Made by a program: the position numbers and the translations under genes
The notes under the pieces: model-generated
Told to the model about the DNA's origin: nothing
The model's database searches: none
Seen by the model: only the letters and a program-made list of their open reading frames with translations
Source of the DNA: Brevibacterium sediminis
Lineage (GTDB): Bacteria > Actinomycetota > Actinomycetes > Actinomycetales > Brevibacteriaceae
DNA: 64,000 bases
Assembly: GCF_013623905.1 (NCBI RefSeq)
Contig: NZ_JABKDD010000001.1
Span: forward strand, 558,001 to 622,000
Direction: 5' to 3'
Part shown: positions 26,531 through 35,262 of the stretch, piece after piece
How positions within the stretch are numbered: position 1 is the stretch's first letter
How the letters are laid out: every line of letters starts with the position of its first letter

Positions 26531-27712
26531 TCAGGCCGCTTCGCGAATCGCGTCCAGCGCCGTGAATAGGTCGCGTGCAAGGTCGTCGACATGTTCGAGC
26601 CCGACCGACAGGCGGACGAGGCCGTCGCCGGGCTTCGCCGTCGCGGCTACGGGCCGGTGTGTGAGTGAGGCCGGATGCTGGACGAGGGTATCGGCGTCGC
26701 CGAGCGAGACCGCGTGCACGATGAGGTCGCAGTGTTCGACGAAGGTGCGGGCCGCTTCGAATCCACCGGCGAGTTCGATGGCGATCATCGCCCCTCCGCC
26801 GCGCATCTGCGAACCGACCAAACCTCGCGGATCGGACCCGGCGAGACCGGGATAGTGGACCCGGGCGACCTCGGGGCGTGTCTGGAGACGACGAGCGAGC
26901 TCACCTGCGGTGTCCTGAGCTGCGCGCATCCGCACGGCCAGCGTCCGCAGCCCGCGATGGAGGAGATAGGCGCCCATCGGGTGCAGGAGGGCCCCTGTGA
27001 TGGCGCGGACCCGGCGCAGGCGCATGGTCCATTCGGTGTTCGTCGCGATGATTCCGCCCATCGCGTCGCCGTGACCGCCGAGGTATTTCGTGGCGCTGTG
27101 GAGGACGAGGGCGGCCCCGTGATCGATCGGCCGTTGGAGCACGGGGGTGCAGAAGGTGTTGTCGACCAGCACCGGCACAACTCCCGCTGCGGCGACGACC
27201 GAGCCGATGTCGACGAGGTCGAGGCTGGGGTTCGCCGGTGTCTCGACGATGACGAGCCCGGTGTCCTCGCGAATCGCCTCGGCGATCTGGTCCTCCTCCG
27301 CCCAGGTGACCGACGCGCCGAGAAGACCTGACTCGAGCAGGTGGTCACTGCCGCCGTAGAGGGGACGGACGGCGACGATATGGGGCGTCCCGGCCTCGAC
27401 TGCGGCCAGCAGCGCGGCGGTCATGGCAGCCATTCCCGTGGCGAAGGCGACGGCAGATTCGGCGTTCTCCAATTCGGCGAGCGCGGATTCGAATCGCGCC
27501 ACACCGGGCTGCCACAGACGTTGGTAGACGGGGGAGTCCCCTTCCTTCAGAGGATGTCCGCTGGCGAGGCTCTCATAGGAATCTCCTCCCGTGCGGACGT
27601 CGTTGACCGGGTTGGTGGTGGAGAGGTCGATGGCGGGGACATGGACGCCTGCGGCCGCGAGACCGTCCATTCCGCCGTGAACCATACGGGTCTCAGGGTG
27701 CATAGAAGTCAT
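26531..27712 (-). CDS. Trans-sulfuration PLP enzyme (cystathionine gamma-lyase/synthase family)
   Basis: About 393 residues, Cys/Met-metabolism PLP family. The Schiff-base lysine is in LHSATKYLGGHGD (about residue 200); the PLP phosphate region is FATGMAAMTAALLA, and SLG with GLVRLSVGLEHVDDL marks the C-terminal domain. It could be cystathionine gamma-lyase, gamma-synthase or methionine gamma-lyase. ATG 27712 (or 27703) is preferred to longer in-frame starts, which would add unrelated Arg-rich sequence. Divergent from the Lrp-type regulator 109 bp away, a likely controller. Confidence 0.88.
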   Translation of the reverse strand: MTSMHPETRMVHGGMDGLAAAGVHVPAIDLSTTNPVNDVRTGGDSYESLASGHPLKEGDSPVYQRLWQPGVARFESALAELENAESAVAFATGMAAMTAALLAAVEAGTPHIVAVRPLYGGSDHLLESGLLGASVTWAEEDQIAEAIREDTGLVIVETPANPSLDLVDIGSVVAAAGVVPVLVDNTFCTPVLQRPIDHGAALVLHSATKYLGGHGDAMGGIIATNTEWTMRLRRVRAITGALLHPMGAYLLHRGLRTLAVRMRAAQDTAGELARRLQTRPEVARVHYPGLAGSDPRGLVGSQMRGGGAMIAIELAGGFEAARTFVEHCDLIVHAVSLGDADTLVQHPASLTHRPVAATAKPGDGLVRLSVGLEHVDDLARDLFTALDAIREAA

Positions 27713-27821
27713 AAGCGCATTCAATACACTTCTCCCAGTCTGTGCAATGAACGTGCAATCTCCTCCAAGTATTCGGCCGTTTCCGGGATAGTCTGCGATC
27801 AGATATGGGAGACTGTGACTC
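27713..27821. promoter_or_regulatory. Divergent control region, PLP enzyme / Lrp regulator
   Basis: 109 bp between divergent starts. Contains a direct repeat GTGCAAT-GAAC-GTGCAAT (11-nt period, one helical turn) and an inverted AGTCT...AGACT pair nearer the Lrp gene. These are candidate Lrp sites. Confidence 0.4.
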
Positions 27822-28298
27822 ATGTCGCAGAACGTCTCACTCGATGACACCGATCTTCGCCTTCTGCAGGAGCTCAACGCCGATGCCCGGGCCTCGGGTG
27901 CGGTCTTGGCTGCGGCCGTCGGGATCTCCGAATCGACGGTCTCCCTGCGTCTCAAGAGACTGAAGTCGCTCGGCGTCATCCGCGGCTTCCATATCGACGT
28001 CGATCCGACTGCGCTCGGGGTCGGTCTGCAGGCTCTCGTATCGATTCGGCTGGCCAAACACGATCGGGCCGAGATCGACGCGTTCACGGCGGCTGCGCCG
28101 AAGTTCCCTGGGGTGGTGCGGATGTACCACATGGCCGGAGCCGATGACTACCTGCTGCATATCGTCGCCACTGACACCGCTGCGGTACAGTCCTTCGTCC
28201 TCGACTACCTCACCCGATATCCCGCTGTCGCACATACGCGCACGAACCTCATCTATCGGGTCGAAGACGGTTCTGCCTGGATCCCTTCGGAGGCCTGA
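27822..28298 (+). CDS. Lrp/AsnC family transcriptional regulator
   Basis: 158 residues: N-terminal winged helix (LDDTDLRLLQELNADARASG, then VGISESTVSLRLKRLKSLGVIRGF) and a C-terminal RAM ligand-binding domain (VRMYHMAGADDYLLHIVATD). Typically senses an amino acid. Divergent to the trans-sulfuration enzyme, which it may control in response to a sulfur amino acid. Confidence 0.92.
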   Translation: MSQNVSLDDTDLRLLQELNADARASGAVLAAAVGISESTVSLRLKRLKSLGVIRGFHIDVDPTALGVGLQALVSIRLAKHDRAEIDAFTAAAPKFPGVVRMYHMAGADDYLLHIVATDTAAVQSFVLDYLTRYPAVAHTRTNLIYRVEDGSAWIPSEA

Positions 28299-28315
28299 AC
28301 TGCCATACTGGCTTC

Positions 28316-28744
28316 ATGGCAGAGAACAAGACCCAGCCGACCGATGCCGATGTCGCCGCTTACCTCGATTCGGTGACTCCCGAGAAGCGTCGCGAGGATG
28401 GAATCGCTCTTGACGCGATCTTCCGAGACGTCACCGGTGAGGAACCCGTGATGTGGGGACCCTCGATCGTCGGCTACGGCCGGTACCACTATCGGTCGCC
28501 CGTGAACCCGCGCAACCACGGTGAGTGGCCGGCCACGGGATTCTCCCCGCGCAGGAGCCAGCTCTCTCTGTACGGACTCAAGGACCTTCCCGAAGGAGCG
28601 AGGCTGCTCCCGCAGCTCGGAAAGTACACCGAGGGGGCCGGGTGCGTCTATGTGCGCCGTCTGGAGAACATCGACGAGGCGGTGCTGCGCCGACTCATCG
28701 CGATCGCCGCTGCCCGTCCCGACGATCCCGAGCCGGGCAGCTGA
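28316..28744 (+). CDS. DUF1801 domain protein
   Basis: 142 residues, YdhG-like fold of unknown function. Typical features: VAAYLDSVTPEKRREDG at the N-terminus, then MWGPSIVGYGRYHYR and FSPRRSQLSLYGL. Its ATG lies 18 bp after the Lrp stop but has CATACT 6 nt upstream, so it may also have its own leaderless promoter. Confidence 0.88.
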   Translation: MAENKTQPTDADVAAYLDSVTPEKRREDGIALDAIFRDVTGEEPVMWGPSIVGYGRYHYRSPVNPRNHGEWPATGFSPRRSQLSLYGLKDLPEGARLLPQLGKYTEGAGCVYVRRLENIDEAVLRRLIAIAAARPDDPEPGS

Positions 28745-28823
28745 TTGCACACGCTGACGGTCGATGACAGGTCCTGTCCGAGAGATCGCAGAATGACCTC
28801 GGTGGCCGAGAACGTCGCGGTGT

Positions 28824-29414
28824 TCATCTGCGAGCCGTGATGCTCAGCCCCGATTTGCGCTGATGGACTGAGAAGTACTGCAGTCCCGCCTCGGCGTCGG
28901 CTAGGAATCGCCGGCGGGAGCGGCGGGGCAGCCACACGATCTGACCGGGGGACAGTTCGATCGTTCCGGTTGCGGTCTCAAGGGTGCCGGCACCGGCGAG
29001 GACGTGGATGAGCACGTCGAGAGATGGGCCGGTGTGTTCGCGGATCTCGCCGCCGGGGGCGAGCGCGATGACATTCGCATCGAGGTCACGGTGGTGCGTC
29101 GGCAGCTGCCAGACGGACCCGGAATCCTCGACGGTCGCGGTCAGCTCGGCAACATCGAGAACGACGCGGGGTACAGGGGTGGCGGCACGACGGATGATGC
29201 GCACCCGAACCCCGTCCTGCGTGCTCTCCAGCGGCTCCCACCCGACCGCCTCGGCGAACTCGCGGTCCATTTCGACGCGCAGCCCTTCAGGCGAGTGGTC
29301 ATTGATGAGGATCAGGCTGGAGCCGACGTCAAGATCTTCATACGCTCTGATGACGAGCGGATGCCGTTCCGACTTCGGTAAGGTCCGGACGTCGATGACG
29401 GGTTCGTCTGCCAC
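28824..29414 (-). CDS. DUF2249-cupin fusion protein
   Basis: About 196 residues. The N-terminal ~75 are a DUF2249 (TusA-like) domain (VIDVRTLPKSERHPLVIRAY; LILINDHSPEGLRVEM). The rest is a cupin (LAPGGEIREHTGPSLDVLIHVLAGAGTLE; PGQIVWLPRRSRRRF) with one metal-ligand His visible in the first motif. GTG 29414 is preferred because GAGAGGGG lies 5 nt upstream; TTG 29429 is an alternative. DUF2249 proteins often accompany nitric-oxide/denitrification genes, but none is here. A palindrome at 29437-29459 is a candidate operator. Confidence 0.75.
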   Translation of the reverse strand: MADEPVIDVRTLPKSERHPLVIRAYEDLDVGSSLILINDHSPEGLRVEMDREFAEAVGWEPLESTQDGVRVRIIRRAATPVPRVVLDVAELTATVEDSGSVWQLPTHHRDLDANVIALAPGGEIREHTGPSLDVLIHVLAGAGTLETATGTIELSPGQIVWLPRRSRRRFLADAEAGLQYFSVHQRKSGLSITARR

Positions 29415-29436
29415 GGCTGCCCCTCTCAATCGCTTC

Positions 29437-29459
29437 GATAGTTCCTCCTCGAAACTATC
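29437..29459. promoter_or_regulatory. Palindrome upstream of DUF2249-cupin gene
   Basis: GATAGTT-N9-AACTATC, 23 bp upstream of GTG 29414. The spacer carries CCTCCTC (GAGGAGG on the coding strand). Candidate operator or leader hairpin. Confidence 0.45.
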
Positions 29460-29540
29460 ACCGGAGTGATGACTGCCGGCCTGGGCCGGCCAGCGGCGCC
29501 GGGCAAAGACCGCTCGGGTCGGTCCTACAGGAGAACGGAA

Positions 29541-29567
29541 AAGGCACCCCGTGATACGGGATGCCTT
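29541..29567 (-). terminator. Terminator after tRNA-Val
   Basis: On the minus strand AAGGCA-T-CCCGT pairs with ACGGG-G-TGCCTT (5+6 bp with one mismatch) and is followed by TTTTCC. Five bp after the tRNA end. Confidence 0.8.
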
Positions 29568-29572
29568 GACGG

Positions 29573-29646
29573 TGGGCCCAGAGGGACTCGAACCCCCGAC
29601 CCTCTCGGTGTAAACGAGATGCTCTAGCCAACTGAGCTATAGGCCC
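29573..29646 (-). tRNA. tRNA-Val (TAC)
   Basis: Acceptor GGGCCTA pairs with TGGGCCC (one T-G), D-arm GCTCAGTTGGCTAGAGC, anticodon stem TCTCG/CGAGA with loop TTTACAC giving TAC, T-loop TTCGAGT. No encoded CCA. Confidence 0.95.
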
Positions 29647-29764
29647 CACCTGCGTCGTCGATGTCTCCGACAGCGCTTGATCAGTATGCCACATCCGATG
29701 GGGACCGGCGAAACGGGAACGCAGGCGGTCGCGGGACCGCTCAGTGCGTCGGTCCGGACTGCCA

Positions 29765-30250
29765 TCAGGAGGATCGGAGCAGGCGTGCCGCATTGGCGGC
29801 GAAATTCTCAGCTGCCTCTGCGGTGTCGACGTCGAAGATCCTGCGATTCTGCTCAACGGCCACGGCACCGAGTGTGAGGGTGAGGATTCCGTGCGAGAGT
29901 TCGGCGCCCAGGCGATCAGCACTCAGGGCCCGAGGCGCAACGTCTGTCGGAGCGATCGAATACCCCAGCAGCACGATCTCTGCTCCATCACGGTATTTCA
30001 GCAGCACCTCGCGCAGAGACATCGCCGCGGCGAGCGGGTCGGCAGTGGCGGGACAGAGGGCATCGACTTCGGCTTTGAGTGAACGTGAGATGAGAATGAG
30101 CAGTGACTGCTTGTCCTTGACGTGCCAGTACAGTGCAGACGGCTGAACGTCGAGTTCGCGGGCGAGCCGGCGCATGGACAGATCGCCCAGACCGTACTGC
30201 GAAAGAATGCTCAATGCAGTGGTGGTGATGCTTTCGGCTGTCAGTGCCAA
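29765..30250 (-). CDS. TetR family transcriptional regulator
   Basis: 161 residues. The HTH is typical of the TetR branch: SMRRLARELDVQPSALYWHVKDKQSLL (about residues 24-50). The C-terminal domain is short, about 110 residues. TTG 30250 is the only in-frame start that keeps the first helix, with AAAGG ~9 nt upstream. It is flanked by tRNA genes and has no obvious target next door, so ligand and regulon are unknown. Confidence 0.87.
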   Translation of the reverse strand: MALTAESITTTALSILSQYGLGDLSMRRLARELDVQPSALYWHVKDKQSLLILISRSLKAEVDALCPATADPLAAAMSLREVLLKYRDGAEIVLLGYSIAPTDVAPRALSADRLGAELSHGILTLTLGAVAVEQNRRIFDVDTAEAAENFAANAARLLRSS

Positions 30251-30291
30251 TGAGACATACCTTTCATTCTCGAGCAGAGGTCCTTCCCGAT

Positions 30292-30320
30292 TTTTCAGAT
30301 CGCGTTCCCCTCGCTATAGT
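30292..30320 (+). promoter_or_regulatory. Promoter of tRNA-Pro
   Basis: TTTTCA (30292-30297), 17-bp spacer, TATAGT (30315-30320), 12 bp before the tRNA. Confidence 0.55.
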
Positions 30321-30332
30321 AGTTCCTGGTCA

Positions 30333-30409
30333 CGGGATATAGCGCAGCTTGGTAGCGCGCCTCGTTCGGGACGAGGAGGTCGTGGGTTCGAATCCCGCTA
30401 TCCCGACCA
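30333..30409 (+). tRNA. tRNA-Pro (CGG)
   Basis: Acceptor CGGGATA pairs perfectly with TATCCCG, D-arm GCGCAGCTTGGTAGCGC, anticodon stem CCTCG/CGAGG with loop TTCGGGA giving CGG, T-arm GTGGG-TTCGAAT-CCCGC, discriminator A and encoded CCA. Confidence 0.95.
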
Positions 30410-30414
30410 AGGGA

Positions 30415-30452
30415 AAGTGCCGCAGCATCGCTCAGGCGAGACTGCGGCACTT
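30415..30452 (+). terminator. Terminator after tRNA-Pro
   Basis: 11-bp perfect stem AAGTGCCGCAG / CTGCGGCACTT around a 16-nt loop, 5 bp after the tRNA. Confidence 0.75.
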
Positions 30453-30537
30453 CTGCATTCCCGGACCGTTGCGAGACCACTCTGCGTCCAAACCATCAAG
30501 ACGCGAGCAGACGCCTAGAACGAGAAGCAGCGCACGG

Positions 30538-30641
30538 CCGCACCGAAAGTGGTGCGGTGCGTTCTCGCCGTGGCGCAGGACCAATCGAGTTCTGACCAGA
30601 TGATCGAGTTTGACCCCGATGACTGGTCCAGAACTCGATGC
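30538..30641. repeat. Cluster of inverted/direct repeats (ATCGAGTT units)
   Basis: Within the ~255-bp gene-free stretch 30453-30708: a 7-bp hairpin CCGCACC/GGTGCGG (30538-30557), then three related units, ATCGAGTTCTGACC (30584), ATCGAGTTTGACC (30603) and an inverted copy at 30625-30639. The outer two form a 16-bp stem with one bulge. No open frame here is convincing. Confidence 0.5.
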
Positions 30642-30652
30642 TAAATGCACAA

Positions 30653-30698
30653 AGGCGATGGGGCGCACTGCTCGAAACAGCAGTGCGCCCCATCGCCT
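30653..30698 (-). terminator. Terminator of the uracil permease gene
   Basis: Perfect 20-bp stem (30653-30672 with 30679-30698, 6-nt loop CGAAAC), 10 bp downstream of the permease stop. Confidence 0.85.
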
Positions 30699-30708
30699 CA
30701 ACTCGTGC

Positions 30709-32175
30709 TCAGACGGGTGAGCCCGGCTCTTGGGAGGAGCCGTCCGTCGCGTCGGAAGCGAACGGGTGGGTCGCCCGGCCCCGTCGTGGAGCCTGCGGCG
30801 CATCGGTTCGGTGGGCCGCCTCGGCGAAGTTCTCTGTCACGAGGTCAGAGTCGGTGCCCCGCCACCGGGCGATGGCCTTCATCGCCTGATAGATGATGAT
30901 CGCCGAGGCGGTGCCCAGGGCGATGCCTTCGAACTGCAGTCCGCCCGGGGTCCAGGTGAAGTTCGCGATGGCGACGATGAGCGAGACCGCGGCAGTGTTG
31001 AGATTGATCGGGTTGGAGAAGTCGACCTTGTTCTCCACCCAGATGCGCACGCCGAGCATGCCGATCATTCCGTAGAGCACGGTCGCCGCTCCGCCGAGGA
31101 CTCCGGGAGGGATCGTCGCGATGATCTCGCCGAACTTCGGCAGCATGCTGAGGACGAGGGCGATGACCGCCGCGCACAGGTAGGCGGCAGTGGAGAAGAT
31201 GCGCGTGGCTGCCATGACGCCGATGTTCTCGGCATAGGTCGTCGTTCCGGAACCGCCGCCGGATCCGGCGAGGATGGTGGAGAACCCGTCGGCGAAGAGC
31301 GTCCGGCCCGTCAGGTGATCGAGGTCGCGGCCGGTCATTGCGGCGACCGATTTCACATGGCCGATGTTCTCGGCGATGAGGACGAGGACGACGGGCAGGA
31401 ACAGGCCGAGGTAGCCGAGATCGAACGCCGGTGCATGGAACGCGGGCAGTCCCACCCAGTCGGCTTTCGAGACGGTGGAGAAGTCGAGCTCACCCTGCAG
31501 CCATGCCGCACCATAGCCGACCAGGACGCCGATGAGGATCGAGAGTCGGCCGAGCATCCCGCGGAAGAGCACCGTGGTCAGCAGGATCGCGACGATCGTG
31601 ATCACGGCGGTCAGGGGAGCGGCCTTGACCCAATCCCAGGCGGCCGGGGCCAGGTTGAGGCCGATGAGGGCCACGATGGCCCCGGTCACCACTGGGGGCA
31701 TGGTCACTTCGATCCATCGGACGCCGACGAAATGGACCACGAGCCCGACGAGCGCCAAGGTGACTCCCACCGAGATGATTCCACCTTGAGCCAAAGCCAT
31801 GGCATGAGGTTCGAGGTCCTCTCCGGCCGTGGCCGAGAACCCCGTGACCGCCCCGATCGGGGCGAGCAGCCCGAACGACGAACCGAGGTAGGAGGGCATC
31901 ATCCCCTTCGTGATGAGCAGGAACAGCAACGTGCCGATGGCGGTGAAGAACAGCGTCGTCGACGGTGGGAACCCGGTGAGAAGGGGCACGAGGAACGTCG
32001 CGCCGAACATCGCCACGACGTGCTGTGCGCCGATGCTGATGGTCCGCGGCCAGCTCAGACGCTCTTCCGGCAGAACCCTCTCACCGGGAGCGATCGTCCG
32101 CCCGTTTCCGTGCAGACGCCAGCCGCGGCGATTGCCTGTTCCTTTGTGGGTGTCCGTGGGTGCCGACTCCGCCAT
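30709..32175 (-). CDS. NCS2 nucleobase:cation symporter (uracil/xanthine permease family)
   Basis: 488 residues, 12-14 membrane helices, imports a nucleobase with H+ or Na+. The NCS2 signature is seen as AENIGVMAATR (about residue 325), which in UraA supplies substrate-binding residues. Hydrophilic N-terminal ~40 residues. GAGGA precedes ATG 32175. The ENIG form favours uracil; xanthine remains possible. No pyrimidine gene is adjacent. Confidence 0.9.
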   Translation of the reverse strand: MAESAPTDTHKGTGNRRGWRLHGNGRTIAPGERVLPEERLSWPRTISIGAQHVVAMFGATFLVPLLTGFPPSTTLFFTAIGTLLFLLITKGMMPSYLGSSFGLLAPIGAVTGFSATAGEDLEPHAMALAQGGIISVGVTLALVGLVVHFVGVRWIEVTMPPVVTGAIVALIGLNLAPAAWDWVKAAPLTAVITIVAILLTTVLFRGMLGRLSILIGVLVGYGAAWLQGELDFSTVSKADWVGLPAFHAPAFDLGYLGLFLPVVLVLIAENIGHVKSVAAMTGRDLDHLTGRTLFADGFSTILAGSGGGSGTTTYAENIGVMAATRIFSTAAYLCAAVIALVLSMLPKFGEIIATIPPGVLGGAATVLYGMIGMLGVRIWVENKVDFSNPINLNTAAVSLIVAIANFTWTPGGLQFEGIALGTASAIIIYQAMKAIARWRGTDSDLVTENFAEAAHRTDAPQAPRRGRATHPFASDATDGSSQEPGSPV

Positions 32176-32435
32176 TGTGTTCCTCGTTCCGTTCTTCCCT
32201 GTACTGGGTCGTTGGCCGGCGGTCGGGCAGTGCTCCGGGCCGGCGAAAGAATTCTATGCTCCAGCTCACCGGCACGCCGACTCGACGGCTGACGAAGCGG
32301 TATGGCCGGTGTGTCTGAGGACCCTGCTCCGGAAGGCGGGGTCAGCATTCTGATAGCCTATTGAACGGTGTTCAGGAGATCTGAACTCGACCGATTCTGA
32401 CCTTGTTCAATCGCACGGAGACAAAGGACCAATCG
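32176..32435. other. Divergent intergenic region, permease / bioB
   Basis: 260 bp with both promoters and the BioQ-like operator at 32362-32374. No other structure was recognised. Confidence 0.5.
32362..32374. promoter_or_regulatory. BioQ-like operator upstream of bioB
   Basis: Perfect 13-bp palindrome TGAAC-GGT-GTTCA, 62 bp before ATG 32436. It matches the TGAAC-N3-GTT half-site pattern described for BioQ, the TetR-type biotin repressor of corynebacteria and mycobacteria. bioQ itself is not in the window. Confidence 0.65.
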
Positions 32436-33590
32436 ATGACGACTGTGAACCCTGACCAGAACGTGAACCCCGGCCAACTCGCCGAGTCCATCCTCAACGG
32501 GGGAGCGGCCACCGAAGCCGACGCGCTCACGCTCCTGGCTACGCCGGATGAGGAGCTGTTCGGTCTCGTCCATGCCGGATCGCGACTCCGCCGAGAGCAC
32601 TTCGGCATGACGATCAAGCTGAACTATCTCGTCAACCTCAAATCGGGAATGTGCCCGGAAAGCTGCACCTACTGCTCACAGTCACTGGGGTCGAAGGCCG
32701 AGATCCTCAAATACTCGTGGCTGAGCACTGACGAGGCCATGGAACAGGCGAGCATGGGCATCGGCGGAGGGGCGTCCCGCGTCTGCCTCGTCGCCAGCGG
32801 TCGTGGGCCGAGCCGTCGCGACGTGGGCCGCGTCGGTGAGATCGTCGAACGCCTCAAAGACGAGAATCCCGAAGTCGAGGTGTGTGCGTGTCTGGGCATC
32901 CTCAAGGAAGGTCAGGCCGAGGCGCTCAAGGAAGCCGGCGCCGATGCCTACAACCACAACATCAACACCGCGGAATCCTTCCACGACAATATCGTCAAGA
33001 CCCACACCTACGAGGACCGGACGAATACCGTCGAACACGCCAAAGCGGCGGGACTCTCACCCTGCAGCGGCCTCATCGTCGGGCTCGGCGAAAGCGACGA
33101 ACAGATCGTCGAAGCGCTGTTCGCGCTCAAGGCCCTCGGCTCCGAGTCGATCCCGATCAACTTCCTCGTCCCGTTCGACGGAACACCGCTCGAAGGACAG
33201 TGGAACCTCACACCCATGCAGTGCATGAAGATCGTCGCGACAGCCCGCTTCGTCTGCCCCGACCGGGAGATCCGGCTGGCCGGCGGTCGCGAGATTCACC
33301 TCAAATCCCTCCAGCCAATGGCGCTGCAGCTGGCCAACTCGATCTTCCTCGGCGACTACCTCACCGCCGAGGGCCAAGCCGCAGCCGACGACCTCGCCAT
33401 GATCCGAGACAACGGATTCACTATCCTCGGCCAGGAGGACGAGGAGGCCCGGACGGAAGAATCCGTTGGGTGCTGCGGTGCGGAAGCCGGCTGCTGTTCC
33501 GATTCGAAGACCACCGCCGAGGCGGCCACCCACACCGATCCCGTCATCCGCAGGCGCGGTGCAGGCACCGCTGAAGTCGCCAACGCCTGA
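32436..33590 (+). CDS. bioB: Biotin synthase
   Basis: Radical-SAM enzyme that inserts sulfur into dethiobiotin. 384 residues. Cluster motif CPESCTYC (about residues 62-69), then the usual YNHNINTAE and [11 protein letters not shown] 32436 follows AAAGGA by 7 nt. The C-terminus has a ~40-residue extension with paired cysteines ([11 protein letters not shown]) before the actinobacterial tail IRRRGAGT. It stands alone, without bioA, bioD or bioF, under a BioQ-like operator. The next gene is convergent, 14 bp away. Confidence 0.95.
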   Translation: MTTVNPDQNVNPGQLAESILNGGAATEADALTLLATPDEELFGLVHAGSRLRREHFGMTIKLNYLVNLKSGMCPESCTYCSQSLGSKAEILKYSWLSTDEAMEQASMGIGGGASRVCLVASGRGPSRRDVGRVGEIVERLKDENPEVEVCACLGILKEGQAEALKEAGADAYNHNINTAESFHDNIVKTHTYEDRTNTVEHAKAAGLSPCSGLIVGLGESDEQIVEALFALKALGSESIPINFLVPFDGTPLEGQWNLTPMQCMKIVATARFVCPDREIRLAGGREIHLKSLQPMALQLANSIFLGDYLTAEGQAAADDLAMIRDNGFTILGQEDEEARTEESVGCCGAEAGCCSDSKTTAEAATHTDPVIRRRGAGTAEVANA

Positions 33591-33604
33591 GCGGCCGCAA
33601 GCCC

Positions 33605-35146
33605 TCAGGCTTGGCGCAGGCTCCGCTTGAGGATCTTCCCGGCCGAGTTCTTCGGCAGTTCGGCAACGAACTCCACCCGCTTGGGCACCTTGAATCCGGC
33701 CAAACGGGACTTGACGTGACCGATGACATCGTCGGCCGACAACGGCGGCTGGCCGTCCTTGAGGACGACGAAGGCGGCCACCGCCTCGATCCACTTCTCA
33801 TCGGCGATCCCGACCACAGCCACCTCGGCGACCTGCGGCAGCTCGAAGACGGCATCCTCGACCTGGCGGCTGGCGACCAGCACGCCACCCGTGTTGATGA
33901 CGTCCTTGACCCGGTCGACGACCTCGACGAAACCCTCCTCGTCGACCTTGACCAGGTCCCCGGAATGGAACCAGCCGTTGTCGAACGCCTCGGCGGTGGC
34001 CTCCGGCCGGTTCCAGTAGCCTTCGCACAGCTGCGGCGACCGGTAGAGGATCTCGCCCTCCTCGCCGGGGCCGACGTCGTCACCGCCGGCGTTGACGACG
34101 CGGGTCTCGACGAACATCACCGGGCGACCCGCCGAACCGGGGTGATCGTCGTGCTCCTCGGGACGCAGCACAGTGCACAACGGGCCGAGCTCCGACTGGC
34201 CGAAGCAGTTGTAGAAGCCCAGCTGCGGAAGCCGCTGGCGCAGGCGCTCGAGGATCGGTCCGGGCATGATCGAAGCACCGTAGTAGGCCTTGTGGAGGCT
34301 GTCGAGGTTGCGGGTTTCGAGGTCAGGGCTGTTGGCCAGCGCCACCCAGACGGTGGGGGCGGCGAAGAACGAATTGATCTTCCGTTCCTCGAAGATGCCG
34401 AGCAGCTGCTCGGGCACGGGAGCGGGGACGATGATGTTGTGCGCGCCGATCGACAGAAGCGGCAGCAGGAAGACGTGCATCTGCGCTGAGTGATAGAGCG
34501 GCAGGGCGTGGACGGCGCGATCTGTCGCAGCGAAGTCGAGGGACATGAGGGACGACAGGTACTCGTGCAGAAGGGCGCGATGGGTCATCACCGCACCTTT
34601 CGGCGCCGAGGTGGTGCCGGAGGTGTAGAGCAGCTGAGCCACGTCCGTGTCGTCGACGGAGAACTCTGTGCTGACGGCTGGGGCGATCTCCTCCGCGGTG
34701 GCGACCGGAACGAGATCGGCGAAGTCGATCACCTGCGCCTCGGCTCCGGTCGGGGTTGAGGCGACTGCGGACATGAGGTCGGAGTCGGAGAAGACGATCT
34801 CGGCACCGGAGTTGCTGAGGATGTAGTCGAGTTCGTCGTTCTTCAGCTGATAGTTGACCGGCACGTGGATGAATCCGGCACGTGCGCAGCCGAGATAGAG
34901 GAGGACGAAGAGGTCGGAGTTCTTCCCATAGGCGGCGACACGGTCGCCTTTCGTCACACCGAGACGGACGAGTTCGCGGGCCACCGCGGTCACGGCAGAG
35001 TCAAGTTCTGCATAGGTCCAGGTTCGGTCCCCGAATTCGAGGGCCGTGTCGGTGGGGAATCGGCCGGCGCTGCGGCGGATGAGATCCGAGACCGTGGACG
35101 AGTTTCTGATCACGGGTGATTCGGAGGAGATGCGTGTAGATGTCAT
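33605..35146 (-). CDS. Acyl-CoA synthetase (AMP-dependent ligase)
   Basis: 513-residue ANL-family ligase. ATP loop YTSGTTSAPKG near residue 173, YNCFGQSELG near residue 310, hinge DRVKDVINTGGVLV, and the terminal lysine in NSAGKILKRSLR. It resembles FadD-type medium-chain or aromatic acid CoA ligases; the substrate is not readable. ATG 35146 is 6 nt after TATATT, so the mRNA is likely leaderless. Divergent from nif3. Confidence 0.88.
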   Translation of the reverse strand: MTSTRISSESPVIRNSSTVSDLIRRSAGRFPTDTALEFGDRTWTYAELDSAVTAVARELVRLGVTKGDRVAAYGKNSDLFVLLYLGCARAGFIHVPVNYQLKNDELDYILSNSGAEIVFSDSDLMSAVASTPTGAEAQVIDFADLVPVATAEEIAPAVSTEFSVDDTDVAQLLYTSGTTSAPKGAVMTHRALLHEYLSSLMSLDFAATDRAVHALPLYHSAQMHVFLLPLLSIGAHNIIVPAPVPEQLLGIFEERKINSFFAAPTVWVALANSPDLETRNLDSLHKAYYGASIMPGPILERLRQRLPQLGFYNCFGQSELGPLCTVLRPEEHDDHPGSAGRPVMFVETRVVNAGGDDVGPGEEGEILYRSPQLCEGYWNRPEATAEAFDNGWFHSGDLVKVDEEGFVEVVDRVKDVINTGGVLVASRQVEDAVFELPQVAEVAVVGIADEKWIEAVAAFVVLKDGQPPLSADDVIGHVKSRLAGFKVPKRVEFVAELPKNSAGKILKRSLRQA

Positions 35147-35152
35147 GACCCA

Positions 35153-35158
35153 AATATA
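35153..35158 (-). promoter_or_regulatory. -10 box of leaderless acyl-CoA synthetase gene
   Basis: TATATT on the minus strand, 6 nt before ATG 35146. No Shine-Dalgarno site is present. Confidence 0.6.
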
Positions 35159-35262
35159 TGAGCCACATCACTCTCTCTGAAAATCGTCCGCCCATCTCTG
35201 CTTCATCGGCCGGCTGGTCTTCGATCCCACGGTGCCGACGATGTGCCCCGGTTCGGATGTAA

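Noticed and set aside
30730..32292. 520-residue open frame on the plus strand
   Set aside because: Antisense of the uracil permease; extremely charged reverse-frame composition.
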